From positions 62,001 through 126,000 of the forward strand of contig NZ_VTPX01000008.1 of the NCBI RefSeq assembly GCF_008298015.1: 64,000 nt of DNA, read 5' to 3'. This DNA comes from Salinicola corii (lineage in GTDB: Bacteria; Pseudomonadota; Gammaproteobacteria; Pseudomonadales; Halomonadaceae). The position numbers were made by a program, and so were the translations under genes. Under the pieces are notes generated by a model that saw only the letters and a list, made by a program, of their open reading frames with translations, searched no databases and was not told the origin of the DNA. This document shows positions 20,849 through 28,866 of the stretch, piece after piece; positions within the stretch are counted from its first letter, which is position 1, and each line of letters starts with the position of its first letter.

Positions 20849-21469
20849 TCACGGCTGGGTGTCGGCGGCGCGTTCGGCGGCCGCGTCGTCCAGCACGCTC
20901 TCGTCGTAGCCCTCGCGCTCGGTGAGCGAGCGCCACACGCCGGGGCTGATCATGTTGCGCAGTGCGGTGAGCACATATTGGATACCCGCCAGTACGAAGC
21001 CGATCGGTAGCGCGGTATAGACCATCCAGAAGGGAATGTGCAGCGCCGCGCTGGTTCGACCGCGATCGTGCAGCGCCACCACATACTCGAAGGACTTGAA
21101 GCAGAAGTAGAACATCAACAGCGCCGTACCCAGCGAGATCACGATCAGCAGCGCCTTGCGCGCGCGACCCTCAAGCTGATCATAGATCGCGGACATGCTG
21201 ATATGGCGGGCGTGACGGGCGGCGTAGCTCACCCCGACGAAGGTGATCACCACGATCAGCATCTCGGTGATCTCGTAGGTGCCGGCGATGCCCTGGCTGA
21301 AAAGCAGGTTGCCAACCACATGGGCACTCATCAGTAGCGCCATGGCCAGAATGCAGCCGCCGATCACCACACGTTCGAGCAGCCCCAGCAGCCGGTCTAA
21401 CGCCAGCAGGGCCCCGAGAAACCCGCCACGAGAGCGCTGCTCGTCACGCTTGGCAGAAGTCGAGTTCAT
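20849..21469 (-). CDS. dctQ: TRAP transporter small permease DctQ
   Basis: A 206-aa protein with four predicted membrane helices and the DctQ pattern: YEITEMLIVVITFVGVSYAARHARHISMSAIYDQL, then a hydrophobic pair ending IPFWMVYTALPIGFVLAGIQY. It bridges DctM and the binding protein. The ATG at 21469 has AAGGA eight bases upstream; the frame extends 14 codons further without support. The C-terminal 30 residues are acidic. It is transcribed with dctM toward the intron and dctP. Confidence 0.88.
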   Translation of the reverse strand: MNSTSAKRDEQRSRGGFLGALLALDRLLGLLERVVIGGCILAMALLMSAHVVGNLLFSQGIAGTYEITEMLIVVITFVGVSYAARHARHISMSAIYDQLEGRARKALLIVISLGTALLMFYFCFKSFEYVVALHDRGRTSAALHIPFWMVYTALPIGFVLAGIQYVLTALRNMISPGVWRSLTEREGYDESVLDDAAAERAADTQP

Positions 21470-21754
21470 GACGTTGTCCTTATTATCAAGGTGAGTCGTT
21501 GTCCGCGCCACCGCCTACGTACCCTCCGCCGGCGCTGCCCTCCGGAGACCTCGCCGGCGCGAGCAGCGCGGCGCCATGACTGCGGGGCGCTTACCCAAGG
21601 TTAGCGCGTAAAGCCCGGTGTCTGCCACGTAACAGCGTGTCTTGCCTCGTTCGGAGAGCGGTTCGGGCTCATCATGTGCACGACCTGCCGCTGGTGCCAA
21701 GCAGTGCTAAGCTTAGGGCTCGTTCAGCGACCCCTGATGGAGCCCCGGCCTACC

Positions 21755-22192
21755 ATGCGAGCCCTGATTCAACGCGTCACCCACGCCAGCGTGGCGGTCG
21801 ACGGCGAACGCGTCAGCGCGATCGACCACGGGTTGCTGGCCCTCGTCGGGGTCGCAGCGACCGACGATCGCGCCCATGCCGATCGCCTGCTGCACAAGCT
21901 GCTGCACTACCGCGTGTTCGCCGACGAGGACGGACGCATGAACTGCAACCTCCAGCAAATCGATGGAGGATTGCTGCTGGTGTCCCAGTTCACGCTGGTG
22001 GCAGCGACCGACAAAGGGCTGCGCCCGAGCTTCTCCAGTGCCGCCCCGCCGGCACATGGTCAGGCGATGTACGACTACTTGGTAACGCAGGCCAATCGAG
22101 CGTGGCCGCGGGTAGAGACTGGTCGATTCGGTGCCGACATGCAGGTAACGCTGACCAATGACGGCCCGGTGACATTCATGCTGGAGACATAG
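21755..22192 (+). CDS. dtd: D-aminoacyl-tRNA deacylase
   Basis: A 145-aa enzyme that hydrolyses D-amino acids (and glycine) from mischarged tRNAs. Both active-site motifs are present: SQFTL at residues 77-81 and the Gly-cisPro motif in NDGPVTF at 135-141. The ATG at 21755 gives the canonical MRALIQRVTHASV start. Immediately after its stop lies a remnant of a short-chain dehydrogenase gene. Confidence 0.94.
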   Translation: MRALIQRVTHASVAVDGERVSAIDHGLLALVGVAATDDRAHADRLLHKLLHYRVFADEDGRMNCNLQQIDGGLLLVSQFTLVAATDKGLRPSFSSAAPPAHGQAMYDYLVTQANRAWPRVETGRFGADMQVTLTNDGPVTFMLET

Positions 22193-22193
22193 A

Positions 22194-22274
22194 AGCGACA
22201 AGGCGGAGTTCATTACCGGCCAGCACATCAGCGTCGATGGAGGAATAACCAAGCAGATGATTGACGCGGAATAA
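22194..22274 (+). pseudogene. 3' remnant of a short-chain dehydrogenase/reductase gene
   Basis: Starting two bases after the dtd stop, one frame reads SDKAEFITGQHISVDGG, then ITKQMIDAE and a stop. The FITGQ-x-x-x-VDGG string is the near-universal C-terminal signature of classical SDR enzymes, and the short tail after it is also typical. No upstream part of the enzyme is present, so this is a deletion relic rather than a gene. Confidence 0.7.
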
Positions 22275-22392
22275 GGTGGAAGCCGGGATGCCACTGCAGG
22301 CATCACCACGAGCGCGCGATATTTAATTTCAACGCTGGTTTTTCTTCCAGCTTCCAGGCGCGTAGCGCCGCTCTTCCGGTTTACGGCTCAAG

Positions 22393-22623
22393 TTAAGCCT
22401 TCGGATGCCAGTTGCCGTCGTCGCCCTTCGCGTACTTCGCTTCGACGGCCTTCCAGGCCACGGCGTGGGCGACCTCTTCGCGGGAGCTGTCGCCGCGCCG
22501 ATCCTCGGGGTTCTTGTACTCTTCCCAGGCGTCGTTGAACGCTTCCTTGTAGATCGTGCGGGCATGCGGCGGCAGCACCTTGCGCGCGCTGTCGGGGATA
22601 TCGTCACGGGAATCGTAAGGCAT
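22393..22623 (-). CDS. chaB: ChaB family protein
   Basis: A 76-aa small protein with the ChaB fold pattern: an N-terminal DIPDSARKVLPPHARTIYKEAFNDAWEEY, a Ser/Arg-rich linker, and VAHAVAWKAVEAKYAKGDDGNW. ChaB was named as a putative regulator of the cation antiporter ChaA in E. coli, but its role is poorly established, and no chaA lies nearby. It starts with ATG and lies downstream of the ABC-F gene on the same strand. Confidence 0.85.
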   Translation of the reverse strand: MPYDSRDDIPDSARKVLPPHARTIYKEAFNDAWEEYKNPEDRRGDSSREEVAHAVAWKAVEAKYAKGDDGNWHPKA

Positions 22624-22689
22624 GGACTCTCTCCTTGAGTGCGACGTTCCTTCTCAGTGTAGACGCTCGGGACAGGCGTCAAGAACGGC

Positions 22690-24618
22690 TCAGGATTCCG
22701 CCTGTATCAGTTCCGTCTCCAGCGCTTCCAGCGCCTCTTCCGCCGCCATCCATTCACTCTCGAGCCGCTCCACCTCGGCCTGACGCTCACCCTGCTCGCG
22801 CACCAACTGCGTCAGTTCGTCCTTGCGCCCGGCATCGTAGATGTCCGGGTCGGCCAGACGCGCATCCAGCGCCGACAGCACCGCCTGCGCCTTCTCGAGC
22901 TTTTTCTCCGCCGCATCGCGCTGCTTGCGCAGCGGTTTCATATGCTCGCGCCGTTCGGCGGCCGCCCGTCGCGCCGCCTTGCGATCGCCGCCATCCATCG
23001 TCCCTTTCTCCTGCCGCGCGTCCTGCTTCAGGTCGCGCCGCAACTCCGCCTCGCGAGACTTGAGCCACTGATGGTAGTCGTCGAGATCGCCATCGAAAGG
23101 CTCGACTCGGCCTTCGGCGACACGCCAGAAGGTATCGACGCTGGCCCGCAGCAGGTGGCGATCGTGGGAGACGATGATCACGGCGCCTTCGTACTCCGCC
23201 AGCGCCTCGGCCAGAGCCTCGCGCATGTCGAGATCGAGATGGTTGGTCGGCTCGTCCAGCAGCAGCAGATTGGGCTTTTCCCACGCCACCAACGACAGCG
23301 CCAGACGCGCCTTCTCGCCGCCAGAGAAGCGCGAGACGTCACCGAACACGTCGTCGCCGCGGAAACCGAAACCGCCCAGGAAGTTGCGTATCGAAAGATC
23401 GCTTGCCGTCGGCGAGAGCCGCTGCACATGCATGAATGGCGTGGCGGTTACGTCCAGGTGCTCCAGTTGATGCTGCGCGTAATAACCCACCACCAGATTC
23501 TCGCCGGGGACACGGGTACCGGCGAGCGGCGGCAGGTCGCCGATCAGGGTCTTGATCAGCGTCGACTTGCCCGCCCCATTGGGGCCGAGCAGCCCGATGC
23601 GCTCGCCGGGCAGGATCGATACCTTCACCTCCTCGAGAATCTGGCGATCAGGGTAGCCCAGGATGGCATGGTCCAGCGCCAGCAGCGGCGTCGAGGTCTT
23701 GTCCGCGCAGGGCAGTCGAAACCGGAACGGAGAATCGGCGCGGGCGGCGGCGATGTTTTCCATCCGCTCGAGCATTTTCAGGCGGCTCTGGGCCTGGCGC
23801 GCCTTGGTCGCCTTGGCCCGGAAGCGCTCGACGAAGCTCTCGATCTCGGCGCGTCGGGCCTGCTGTTTCTCGAACGCCGCCTGCTGCTGCACCAACCGCT
23901 CGGCACGGGCGCGCTCGAAGGCGCTGTAGTGGCCGCGATAGAGCATCAGTTGCGCCTGGTCGATATGCAGGATGTGATCGCAGACCGCGTCGAGAAAATC
24001 GCGGTCGTGGGAGATCAGCATCAGCGTGCCGGGGTAACGCGTCAGCCACTGCTCGAGCCATAGCAGCGCATCCAGGTCCAGGTGGTTGGTCGGCTCGTCG
24101 AGCAGCAGAATCTCGGAGGGCGTGAACAGCGTCCGGGCCAGGCCGACGCGCATTCGCCAGCCACCGGAGAATGCCGCCAGCGGGCGATAGAGATCCTCCT
24201 GCGCGAATCCCAGACCGGCCAGCAGCTGCTCGGCCCGGGACCGGGCGGTATAGCCGTCGAGGGCCTCGATCTGACCATGCAGCGACGCCTCGCGCTGCAC
24301 GTCGCCACTGGCCTGGGCCTCGGCCAGCGCCGCTTCCGTCTCGCGCAGGGCCACGTCGCCGTCGAGCACGAACTCCACCAGCGGCCGCTCGATGGCCGAG
24401 ACCTCCTGATCCATATGGGCGATGCGTTTGCCACCGGCAATCTCGACGCTGCCGGCATCCGCGCCCAGCTTCCCCCGGATCAGTGCGAACAGGCTCGATT
24501 TGCCGGCGCCGTTGGCACCGACGATGCCGACCTTCTGGCCCTCGTGCAGCACCAGATCGGCACCCTCGAACAGCCGTCGGGTGCCGCGTTGCAGGGCGAG
24601 TTGGCGAAATGCGATCAT
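22690..24618 (-). CDS. ABC-F family ATPase, YheS type
   Basis: A 642-aa soluble protein with two tandem ATPase domains and no membrane domain. The first has GANGAGKSS at 34-42, FSGGWRMR and LLLDEPTNHLDLDAL. The second has GPNGAGKST, FSGGEKARL and LLLDEPTNHLDLDMR. A charged linker lies between, and a C-terminal coiled-coil extends from about residue 530 (Lys/Glu/Arg-rich). ABC-F proteins act on ribosomes as translation factors; length and coiled-coil tail fit YheS best. It is divergent from the TIGR02444 gene, an arrangement also found in pseudomonads. Confidence 0.9.
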   Translation of the reverse strand: MIAFRQLALQRGTRRLFEGADLVLHEGQKVGIVGANGAGKSSLFALIRGKLGADAGSVEIAGGKRIAHMDQEVSAIERPLVEFVLDGDVALRETEAALAEAQASGDVQREASLHGQIEALDGYTARSRAEQLLAGLGFAQEDLYRPLAAFSGGWRMRVGLARTLFTPSEILLLDEPTNHLDLDALLWLEQWLTRYPGTLMLISHDRDFLDAVCDHILHIDQAQLMLYRGHYSAFERARAERLVQQQAAFEKQQARRAEIESFVERFRAKATKARQAQSRLKMLERMENIAAARADSPFRFRLPCADKTSTPLLALDHAILGYPDRQILEEVKVSILPGERIGLLGPNGAGKSTLIKTLIGDLPPLAGTRVPGENLVVGYYAQHQLEHLDVTATPFMHVQRLSPTASDLSIRNFLGGFGFRGDDVFGDVSRFSGGEKARLALSLVAWEKPNLLLLDEPTNHLDLDMREALAEALAEYEGAVIIVSHDRHLLRASVDTFWRVAEGRVEPFDGDLDDYHQWLKSREAELRRDLKQDARQEKGTMDGGDRKAARRAAAERREHMKPLRKQRDAAEKKLEKAQAVLSALDARLADPDIYDAGRKDELTQLVREQGERQAEVERLESEWMAAEEALEALETELIQAES

Positions 24619-24685
24619 GCCGGGCTCCAGGGCGCGTCGAATGGGCGCTCATTCTACCAGCCATCCGCCACCGGTATGGAGTGCC

Positions 24686-25198
24686 ATGCCCGTCGACGAT
24701 CTATCCGATTCGCTCTGGGCCTACGCCCTGGACCGCTACGCCCGCCCCGGCGTCGAAGCCGAATGCCTGAGGCTTCAGGACGATCATGGCTGGGATGTCT
24801 GCGAACTGCTGTGGGTCGCCTGGCTGAGCGAACGCCATCTACGCCCAGACCCCGCAGCCGACCAGGCCCTGGCCGCGGCGAGGCGCTGGCAACAGGAAAT
24901 GACCGTGCCGCTGCGCAGTCGCCGCCGGGCGCTGAAAGCCGAAGTGTCGCGCCACCACCGACTGGAGCCGCTGCGCCAGACCCTCAAGCAGGCGGAACTG
25001 CAGGCCGAGCGCGAAATGCTGGCGCGGCTCGCCGCCTTGCCCGCCCTCGACGCCACGACGGCCGCGGCCCTCGAACAGGCGCTGGACAGTTGTCGGATGC
25101 TGCGCGAGGTGCCCTCCGAGGATTACCCGCCGTTACGTCGTCTGCTGGCGCGCTGGATAATCGATGCCCCGGATGCGGAACCAAAACCCACCTGTTAG
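24686..25198 (+). CDS. TIGR02444 family protein
   Basis: A 170-aa soluble, mostly helical protein of unknown function. It begins DDLSDSLWAYALDRYARPGVEAECLRLQDDHGWDVCELLWVAWL, the family pattern of a W-x-YA-x-x-x-Y-x-x-x-GV start followed by LQ...G-x-DV...LL. The middle is Arg/Glu-rich (TVPLRSRRRALK). It is divergent from the ABC-F gene with 67 bp between, close to the arrangement in Pseudomonas as I recall it. I assign no function. Confidence 0.75.
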   Translation: MPVDDLSDSLWAYALDRYARPGVEAECLRLQDDHGWDVCELLWVAWLSERHLRPDPAADQALAAARRWQQEMTVPLRSRRRALKAEVSRHHRLEPLRQTLKQAELQAEREMLARLAALPALDATTAAALEQALDSCRMLREVPSEDYPPLRRLLARWIIDAPDAEPKPTC

Positions 25199-25284
25199 AG
25201 TCACATCACGACCACCCACCGGTGTTTGAGGCTTCTTTCGCACACTGGCCAGCATCGGTTTCAATCCTGACCCAAGGAGTTTGC

Positions 25285-26034
25285 ATGAAACGTTTGGTAA
25301 CCGCCGTCGCCCTCGGCAGCGTCATGACACTGCCGCTAACGGCTCTCGCCCAGGACAAGGTCGATCTCGGCAATGATCAGGCGAAACTCAGCTATAGCAT
25401 CGGCGCCACACTCGGTCAGGGCCTGTCCAAGGACATCAAGGATCTCGATGTCGACGCGTTCGCGGCGGCGGTCAAGGATGTCTATGGCGATGACGATTTG
25501 CAGATGAGCCAGGACGAGATCAGCACCACGCTGACCCAGTATCAACAGAAGAAGGTGGCCGAACAGAAGGCCGAGCAGAAGAAAGTTGCCGACGAGAACC
25601 GCAAGAAGAGCGAAGCCTTCCTCGCGGAAAACGCCAAGAAAGATGGCGTCAAGACCACCGATTCCGGCTTGCAATACGAAGTTCTCGAGTCCGGTGACGG
25701 CGAATCCCCAAGCGCCGACGATACCGTCCGCGTCAACTACGAGGGCACCCTGCCGGACGGTACCGTCTTCGACAGCTCCTACAAGCGCGGCGAGCCGATC
25801 TCGTTCAAGGTCGACCAGGTCATCCCGGGCTGGCAGGAAGCGCTGACGATGATGCATGTCGGCGATACCTGGGAAATCACCGTCCCCTCCGACCTGGCGT
25901 ACGGTCCGGCCGGCACCGGTGGCCCCATCGGCCCCAACCAGGCGCTGCAGTTCAAGGTCGAACTCCTCGCCATCAACCCCGATGATGCGGACAGTGACAG
26001 CAGCAGCGATGACGGCGACGACAGCGGCAACTAA
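25285..26034 (+). CDS. FKBP-type peptidyl-prolyl cis-trans isomerase (Mip/FkpA-like)
   Basis: A 249-aa exported isomerase. The signal peptide ends near residue 22 (TALA). An N-terminal dimerisation helix region (LSYSIGATLGQGLSKD) is followed by a long Lys/Glu/Gln coiled stretch. The FKBP domain spans about 120-233: VRVNYEGTLPDGTVFDSSY, IPGWQEALTMM, IPSDLAYG-like VPSDLAYGP, and a final VELLAI. The last 17 residues are almost all Asp and Ser, an acidic tail of the kind seen in halophiles. AAGGAG precedes the ATG. Confidence 0.92.
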   Translation: MKRLVTAVALGSVMTLPLTALAQDKVDLGNDQAKLSYSIGATLGQGLSKDIKDLDVDAFAAAVKDVYGDDDLQMSQDEISTTLTQYQQKKVAEQKAEQKKVADENRKKSEAFLAENAKKDGVKTTDSGLQYEVLESGDGESPSADDTVRVNYEGTLPDGTVFDSSYKRGEPISFKVDQVIPGWQEALTMMHVGDTWEITVPSDLAYGPAGTGGPIGPNQALQFKVELLAINPDDADSDSSSDDGDDSGN

Positions 26035-26072
26035 ACGCTGACTCAGTGGCCCTCAGTCACTGCCTCTTCCGA

Positions 26073-26100
26073 CGCCGGTCAGGTTGACGCCTGACCGGCG
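26073..26100. terminator. Hairpin terminator between FKBP gene and convergent membrane-protein gene
   Basis: CGCCGGTCAGG pairs perfectly with CCTGACCGGCG around a 6-nt loop. The T-tract is poor (CCTGCGTTT), so efficiency is uncertain, but it lies exactly between two convergent genes. Confidence 0.55.
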
Positions 26101-26107
26101 CCTGCGT

Positions 26108-26644
26108 TTACAGACAGCGCTTATCTTTCCGACCCACCGTTGCGGCCCCCAGATCATGACCGTCGAAATCGAACCAGCTCCCTTTCAGACCATGATCGCT
26201 GAGCACGACCACCTGGGCCCGCCAGGCGTCCACATGCGCGCTGCAGAGTCCCAGATGCCCCTGTCCGACGAACAGCCCATCCCCTTTCGACTGCAACGCG
26301 AGACGGCGTGACCGCACGTTCATGTCGCGGCCAATGAACTGGACTGTTACCGACTGCGGCGAGCGGCCCTGGACGCGAACCTCGAACGTCAGCGTGTCGG
26401 CCTCGTCATGCGCCTCCTGCAGCGCGAACGCCACGGACGAGTCTATCCCCAGGTTGGCGTGGCACCCACCTTCCAGCAATACACAGCCCTGCGCCGGCGG
26501 ATACCAGGTCACGTCACGGGTCGACTCTCGCAGATAGTAGTAATCGAGCAAGTACCAGAGCGCGATGACGATCGTCATCAAGGTGACCCCGATCAGCAGA
26601 TTGAGCATGCGAGGTCGAGTAGTTTCCTCTTCATAGGCAGCCAT
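26108..26644 (-). CDS. Uncharacterised single-pass membrane protein
   Basis: A 178-aa protein that I do not recognise. A short charged N-terminus is followed by one hydrophobic helix at about 14-37 (LNLLIGVTLMTIVIALWYLL). The rest is soluble, probably periplasmic, and has four Cys (in QGCVLLEGGCHA, LCSAH and RCL), which could form disulfides. FixH-like or copper-protein roles were considered, but no motif supports them. It converges on the FKBP gene and is divergent from the AEC transporter. Confidence 0.7.
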   Translation of the reverse strand: MAAYEEETTRPRMLNLLIGVTLMTIVIALWYLLDYYYLRESTRDVTWYPPAQGCVLLEGGCHANLGIDSSVAFALQEAHDEADTLTFEVRVQGRSPQSVTVQFIGRDMNVRSRRLALQSKGDGLFVGQGHLGLCSAHVDAWRAQVVVLSDHGLKGSWFDFDGHDLGAATVGRKDKRCL

Positions 26645-26736
26645 GGACTTTCAGAGACTCCAAGCGTTGGGCATTAGTCGATAGACTAGCCGGCACCGGC
26701 GCTATACATCATCAAGGCGCTCGACAAGGATGACAC

Positions 26737-27657
26737 ATGAGCGACATCGTGAACGCCCTGGGCCCGCTATTTCTGTTGATTTTACTCGGTGCGGCGCTGG
26801 GCTGGGCACGTTTTCCCGGCGGCGATTTCTGGCCATGGCTCGAACGCCTCATCTACTATCTGCTGTTCCCGGCCATGCTGGTGGCGACACTGGCGACCGC
26901 CGACGTCAGCCAGGTGCCGGTCATTCGGCTCGGAATGACGCTCCTCGGCACCATGACGCTGATGGGTCTGGGGCTTTGGCTGATTCGGCATCGCCTCCAG
27001 CTGGCGCCGGCCGCCTTCACTTCCGCCTTCCAGGGCGTGGTGCGTTTCAACACCTATGTCGGTGTCGCCGGTGCCACGGCTCTGCACGGTGCGGCCGGCA
27101 CCACGGTAGCGGCCGTCGCCGTCGCGCTGATGGTACCCGCGGCCAACATCCTCTGCGTGCTGGCGTTCATCGCCTCCGGCACGCTGGGTAGCGCCAGCCT
27201 GGGTAGTAGCGCCATGGCGTTACTGCGTAATCCGTTGATTCTCGCCTGCCTGCTGGGCATCGCCTTGAATCTCGGCGGCATCGGCCTGCCCGGCTGGAGC
27301 TTCGAGGCCATCGGCCTGCTCGGCAATGCCGCGCTGCCGCTGGGGCTGGTGGCGGTAGGCGTTGCCCTGCGGCCTCAGGCGCTCTGGCACAGCGGCAAGG
27401 CATTCTGGCTATCGAGCGGGCTCAAGCTGATCGTCACGCCGCTGATCGTGGTGGCACTAGCCTGGACCGTCGGTCTTCATGGCGCGGATCGCGACGTGGC
27501 ACTGCTGTTCGCCGCGCTGCCGACCGCCACCTCCGCCTACATTCTGGCCCGTCAGTTGGGCGGCGACGCCGAACTGATGGCCGCCATGATCACCGGTCAG
27601 ACGCTACTGGCGATGGCGACCCTGCCGTTGCTGTTGCACGCCGTCGGTGTGAGTTGA
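26737..27657 (+). CDS. AEC (auxin efflux carrier) family transporter
   Basis: A 306-aa inner-membrane protein with about ten helices and an internally repeated layout. The first half begins with a LGPLFLLILLGAALGW helix, then LIYYLLFPAML (the N-terminal AEC signature). The second half has the helix AALPTATSAYILARQLGGDAELMA, the usual near-C-terminal motif. The family exports organic acids or similar solutes; the substrate here is unknown. The Fur-linked sRNA begins about 70 bp after its stop. Confidence 0.85.
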   Translation: MSDIVNALGPLFLLILLGAALGWARFPGGDFWPWLERLIYYLLFPAMLVATLATADVSQVPVIRLGMTLLGTMTLMGLGLWLIRHRLQLAPAAFTSAFQGVVRFNTYVGVAGATALHGAAGTTVAAVAVALMVPAANILCVLAFIASGTLGSASLGSSAMALLRNPLILACLLGIALNLGGIGLPGWSFEAIGLLGNAALPLGLVAVGVALRPQALWHSGKAFWLSSGLKLIVTPLIVVALAWTVGLHGADRDVALLFAALPTATSAYILARQLGGDAELMAAMITGQTLLAMATLPLLLHAVGVS

Positions 27658-27696
27658 TGCGTGCAAATAAAAAAGATTCTCGTTACGCTTGCAATC

Positions 27697-27715
27697 ACAA
27701 ATGAGAATGATTAAC
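27697..27715 (+). promoter_or_regulatory. Fur box at the sRNA promoter
   Basis: ACAAATGAGAATGATTAAC matches the 19-bp Fur consensus at 13 positions by my count. It lies between a possible -35 TTGCAA (27689-27694) and a weak -10 (27712-27717), where bound Fe-Fur would block transcription of the downstream sRNA. Confidence 0.7.
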
Positions 27716-27721
27716 CTTTCT

Positions 27722-27840
27722 CTCGTGGCGTCGCCAAACGCCACTGACCACAGCAGCGAATGTCAGGTTCCTGCCATGGTTATCTCCTCATCAAGCTAGT
27801 CACGGTCCTTAGTGCCGCCCCGCCAGGGGCGGCTTTTTTT
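27722..27840 (+). ncRNA. prrF: PrrF-like iron-responsive small RNA
   Basis: Downstream of the Fur box lies a roughly 119-nt non-coding segment. It begins with a 5' hairpin (GTGGCG/CGCCAC, 27725-27744), continues with a mostly unpaired middle, and ends in a perfect 8-bp terminator stem with seven T. The middle carries TTATCTCCTCATCA, GCTA and TCACGGT in that order (27780-27807), which from memory is the conserved antisense core of Pseudomonas PrrF1/F2. TCTCCTCAT can pair with Shine-Dalgarno regions. The expected role is Fur-relieved repression of iron-using proteins during iron starvation. Only one copy is seen, unlike the tandem pair in P. aeruginosa. The start site is inferred. Confidence 0.75.
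27814..27840 (+). terminator. Rho-independent terminator of the PrrF-like sRNA
   Basis: GCCGCCCC and GGGGCGGC pair perfectly around GCCA, followed by seven T. It abuts the stop codon of the convergent LysR gene. Confidence 0.92.
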
Positions 27841-28775
27841 CATGCTCGCGGCCGCTGTCCGGTATCGCGTCCACTCAAGGCGTCCCGCTGCCAGGGCCCG
27901 CGACCGTGCAATCGCTCCCGGAGCAACTGGGCCAGTGCCTCGACGGCGGGTTGCGACGCGACATCGATCGCCTGGGCGAAGTGCAGTCGGGCGACACATC
28001 GCCGGATCGGCGGCAGACCGTCACTCTCGTCCAGCGCTCGCATCGCCGTGGTGACCCGTTCGCGATCGAGCACACCGATCGCCATTCCAGTCTCGATGGC
28101 CTTCTCCACCGCGTGGATGCTGGTGCTGGTGAAGACGGTTCGCCACGGTCGCTGGATCGAATCGAGCCCCTCGATCGCCAGATGACGATAGGGACACTGC
28201 TCGGGATGGACCGCCAGCGGTACCACCGCCTCCCGGTGAATGGCGCCCTGAATCGGCCCCGCCCATACCGGCGTGGGATGCCATAGCGTTTCGCCGCCCT
28301 CCAGCCCCGTGGCATGGTCGAGCACGATGGCCAGGTCGAGTTGGCGCTTCCTGAGTGCCCGCGCCAGTCGACCGCTGGTATCGGTGTTGACGTCCAGCAG
28401 AATGCCCGGATAGCACGCCATGAACTGCGGAAGGGTGTCATCGAGCAGCTCGCGGGCATAGTCCTCGGGGATTCCCAGTCGAACGCGGCCACTCAGGCGC
28501 TCGCCGCTGAACCGGCTGACCAGAGTGTCGTGAACGCGTAGCAGTTCGCGGGCTTCGCGCAACAGCACTTCACCACTCGGGGTCAGCGATACGCCTCTCG
28601 ACCCACGCTCGAGCAGCCGCACGTCCAGCTCGGTCTCCAACCGTTTCATCTGCATGCTGATGGCGCTCAACGTGCGGTGGCGGATCTCCGCCGTCGCCGC
28701 CAGCGAACCCGTTTGGGCAACCACCTGGAATGTGCGCAGCAGTTCGAGATCGAGCGTGGAGCTGGCTTCAATCAT
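27840..28775 (-). CDS. LysR family transcriptional regulator
   Basis: A 311-aa regulator. The N-terminal winged helix-turn-helix is at about 9-66 (LELLRTFQVVAQTGSLAATAEI, then SAISMQMKRLETELDVRLLER), followed by an effector domain beginning VRLGIPEDYARELL. I chose the ATG at 28775, which puts the HTH at the usual place; the frame stays open far upstream, but that part overlaps the divergent EamA gene. It is divergent from that exporter, with a 91-bp shared region, and is its likely regulator. Confidence 0.88.
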   Translation of the reverse strand: MIEASSTLDLELLRTFQVVAQTGSLAATAEIRHRTLSAISMQMKRLETELDVRLLERGSRGVSLTPSGEVLLREARELLRVHDTLVSRFSGERLSGRVRLGIPEDYARELLDDTLPQFMACYPGILLDVNTDTSGRLARALRKRQLDLAIVLDHATGLEGGETLWHPTPVWAGPIQGAIHREAVVPLAVHPEQCPYRHLAIEGLDSIQRPWRTVFTSTSIHAVEKAIETGMAIGVLDRERVTTAMRALDESDGLPPIRRCVARLHFAQAIDVASQPAVEALAQLLRERLHGRGPWQRDALSGRDTGQRPRA

Positions 28776-28866
28776 ATTGAATCCCGATCGATTTTTATTC
28801 GATTCATTGAACCCGCAAGAGCGCGCAGACTCAAGCCACTTCGACGACACCGGCAAGGGGCTTGGC

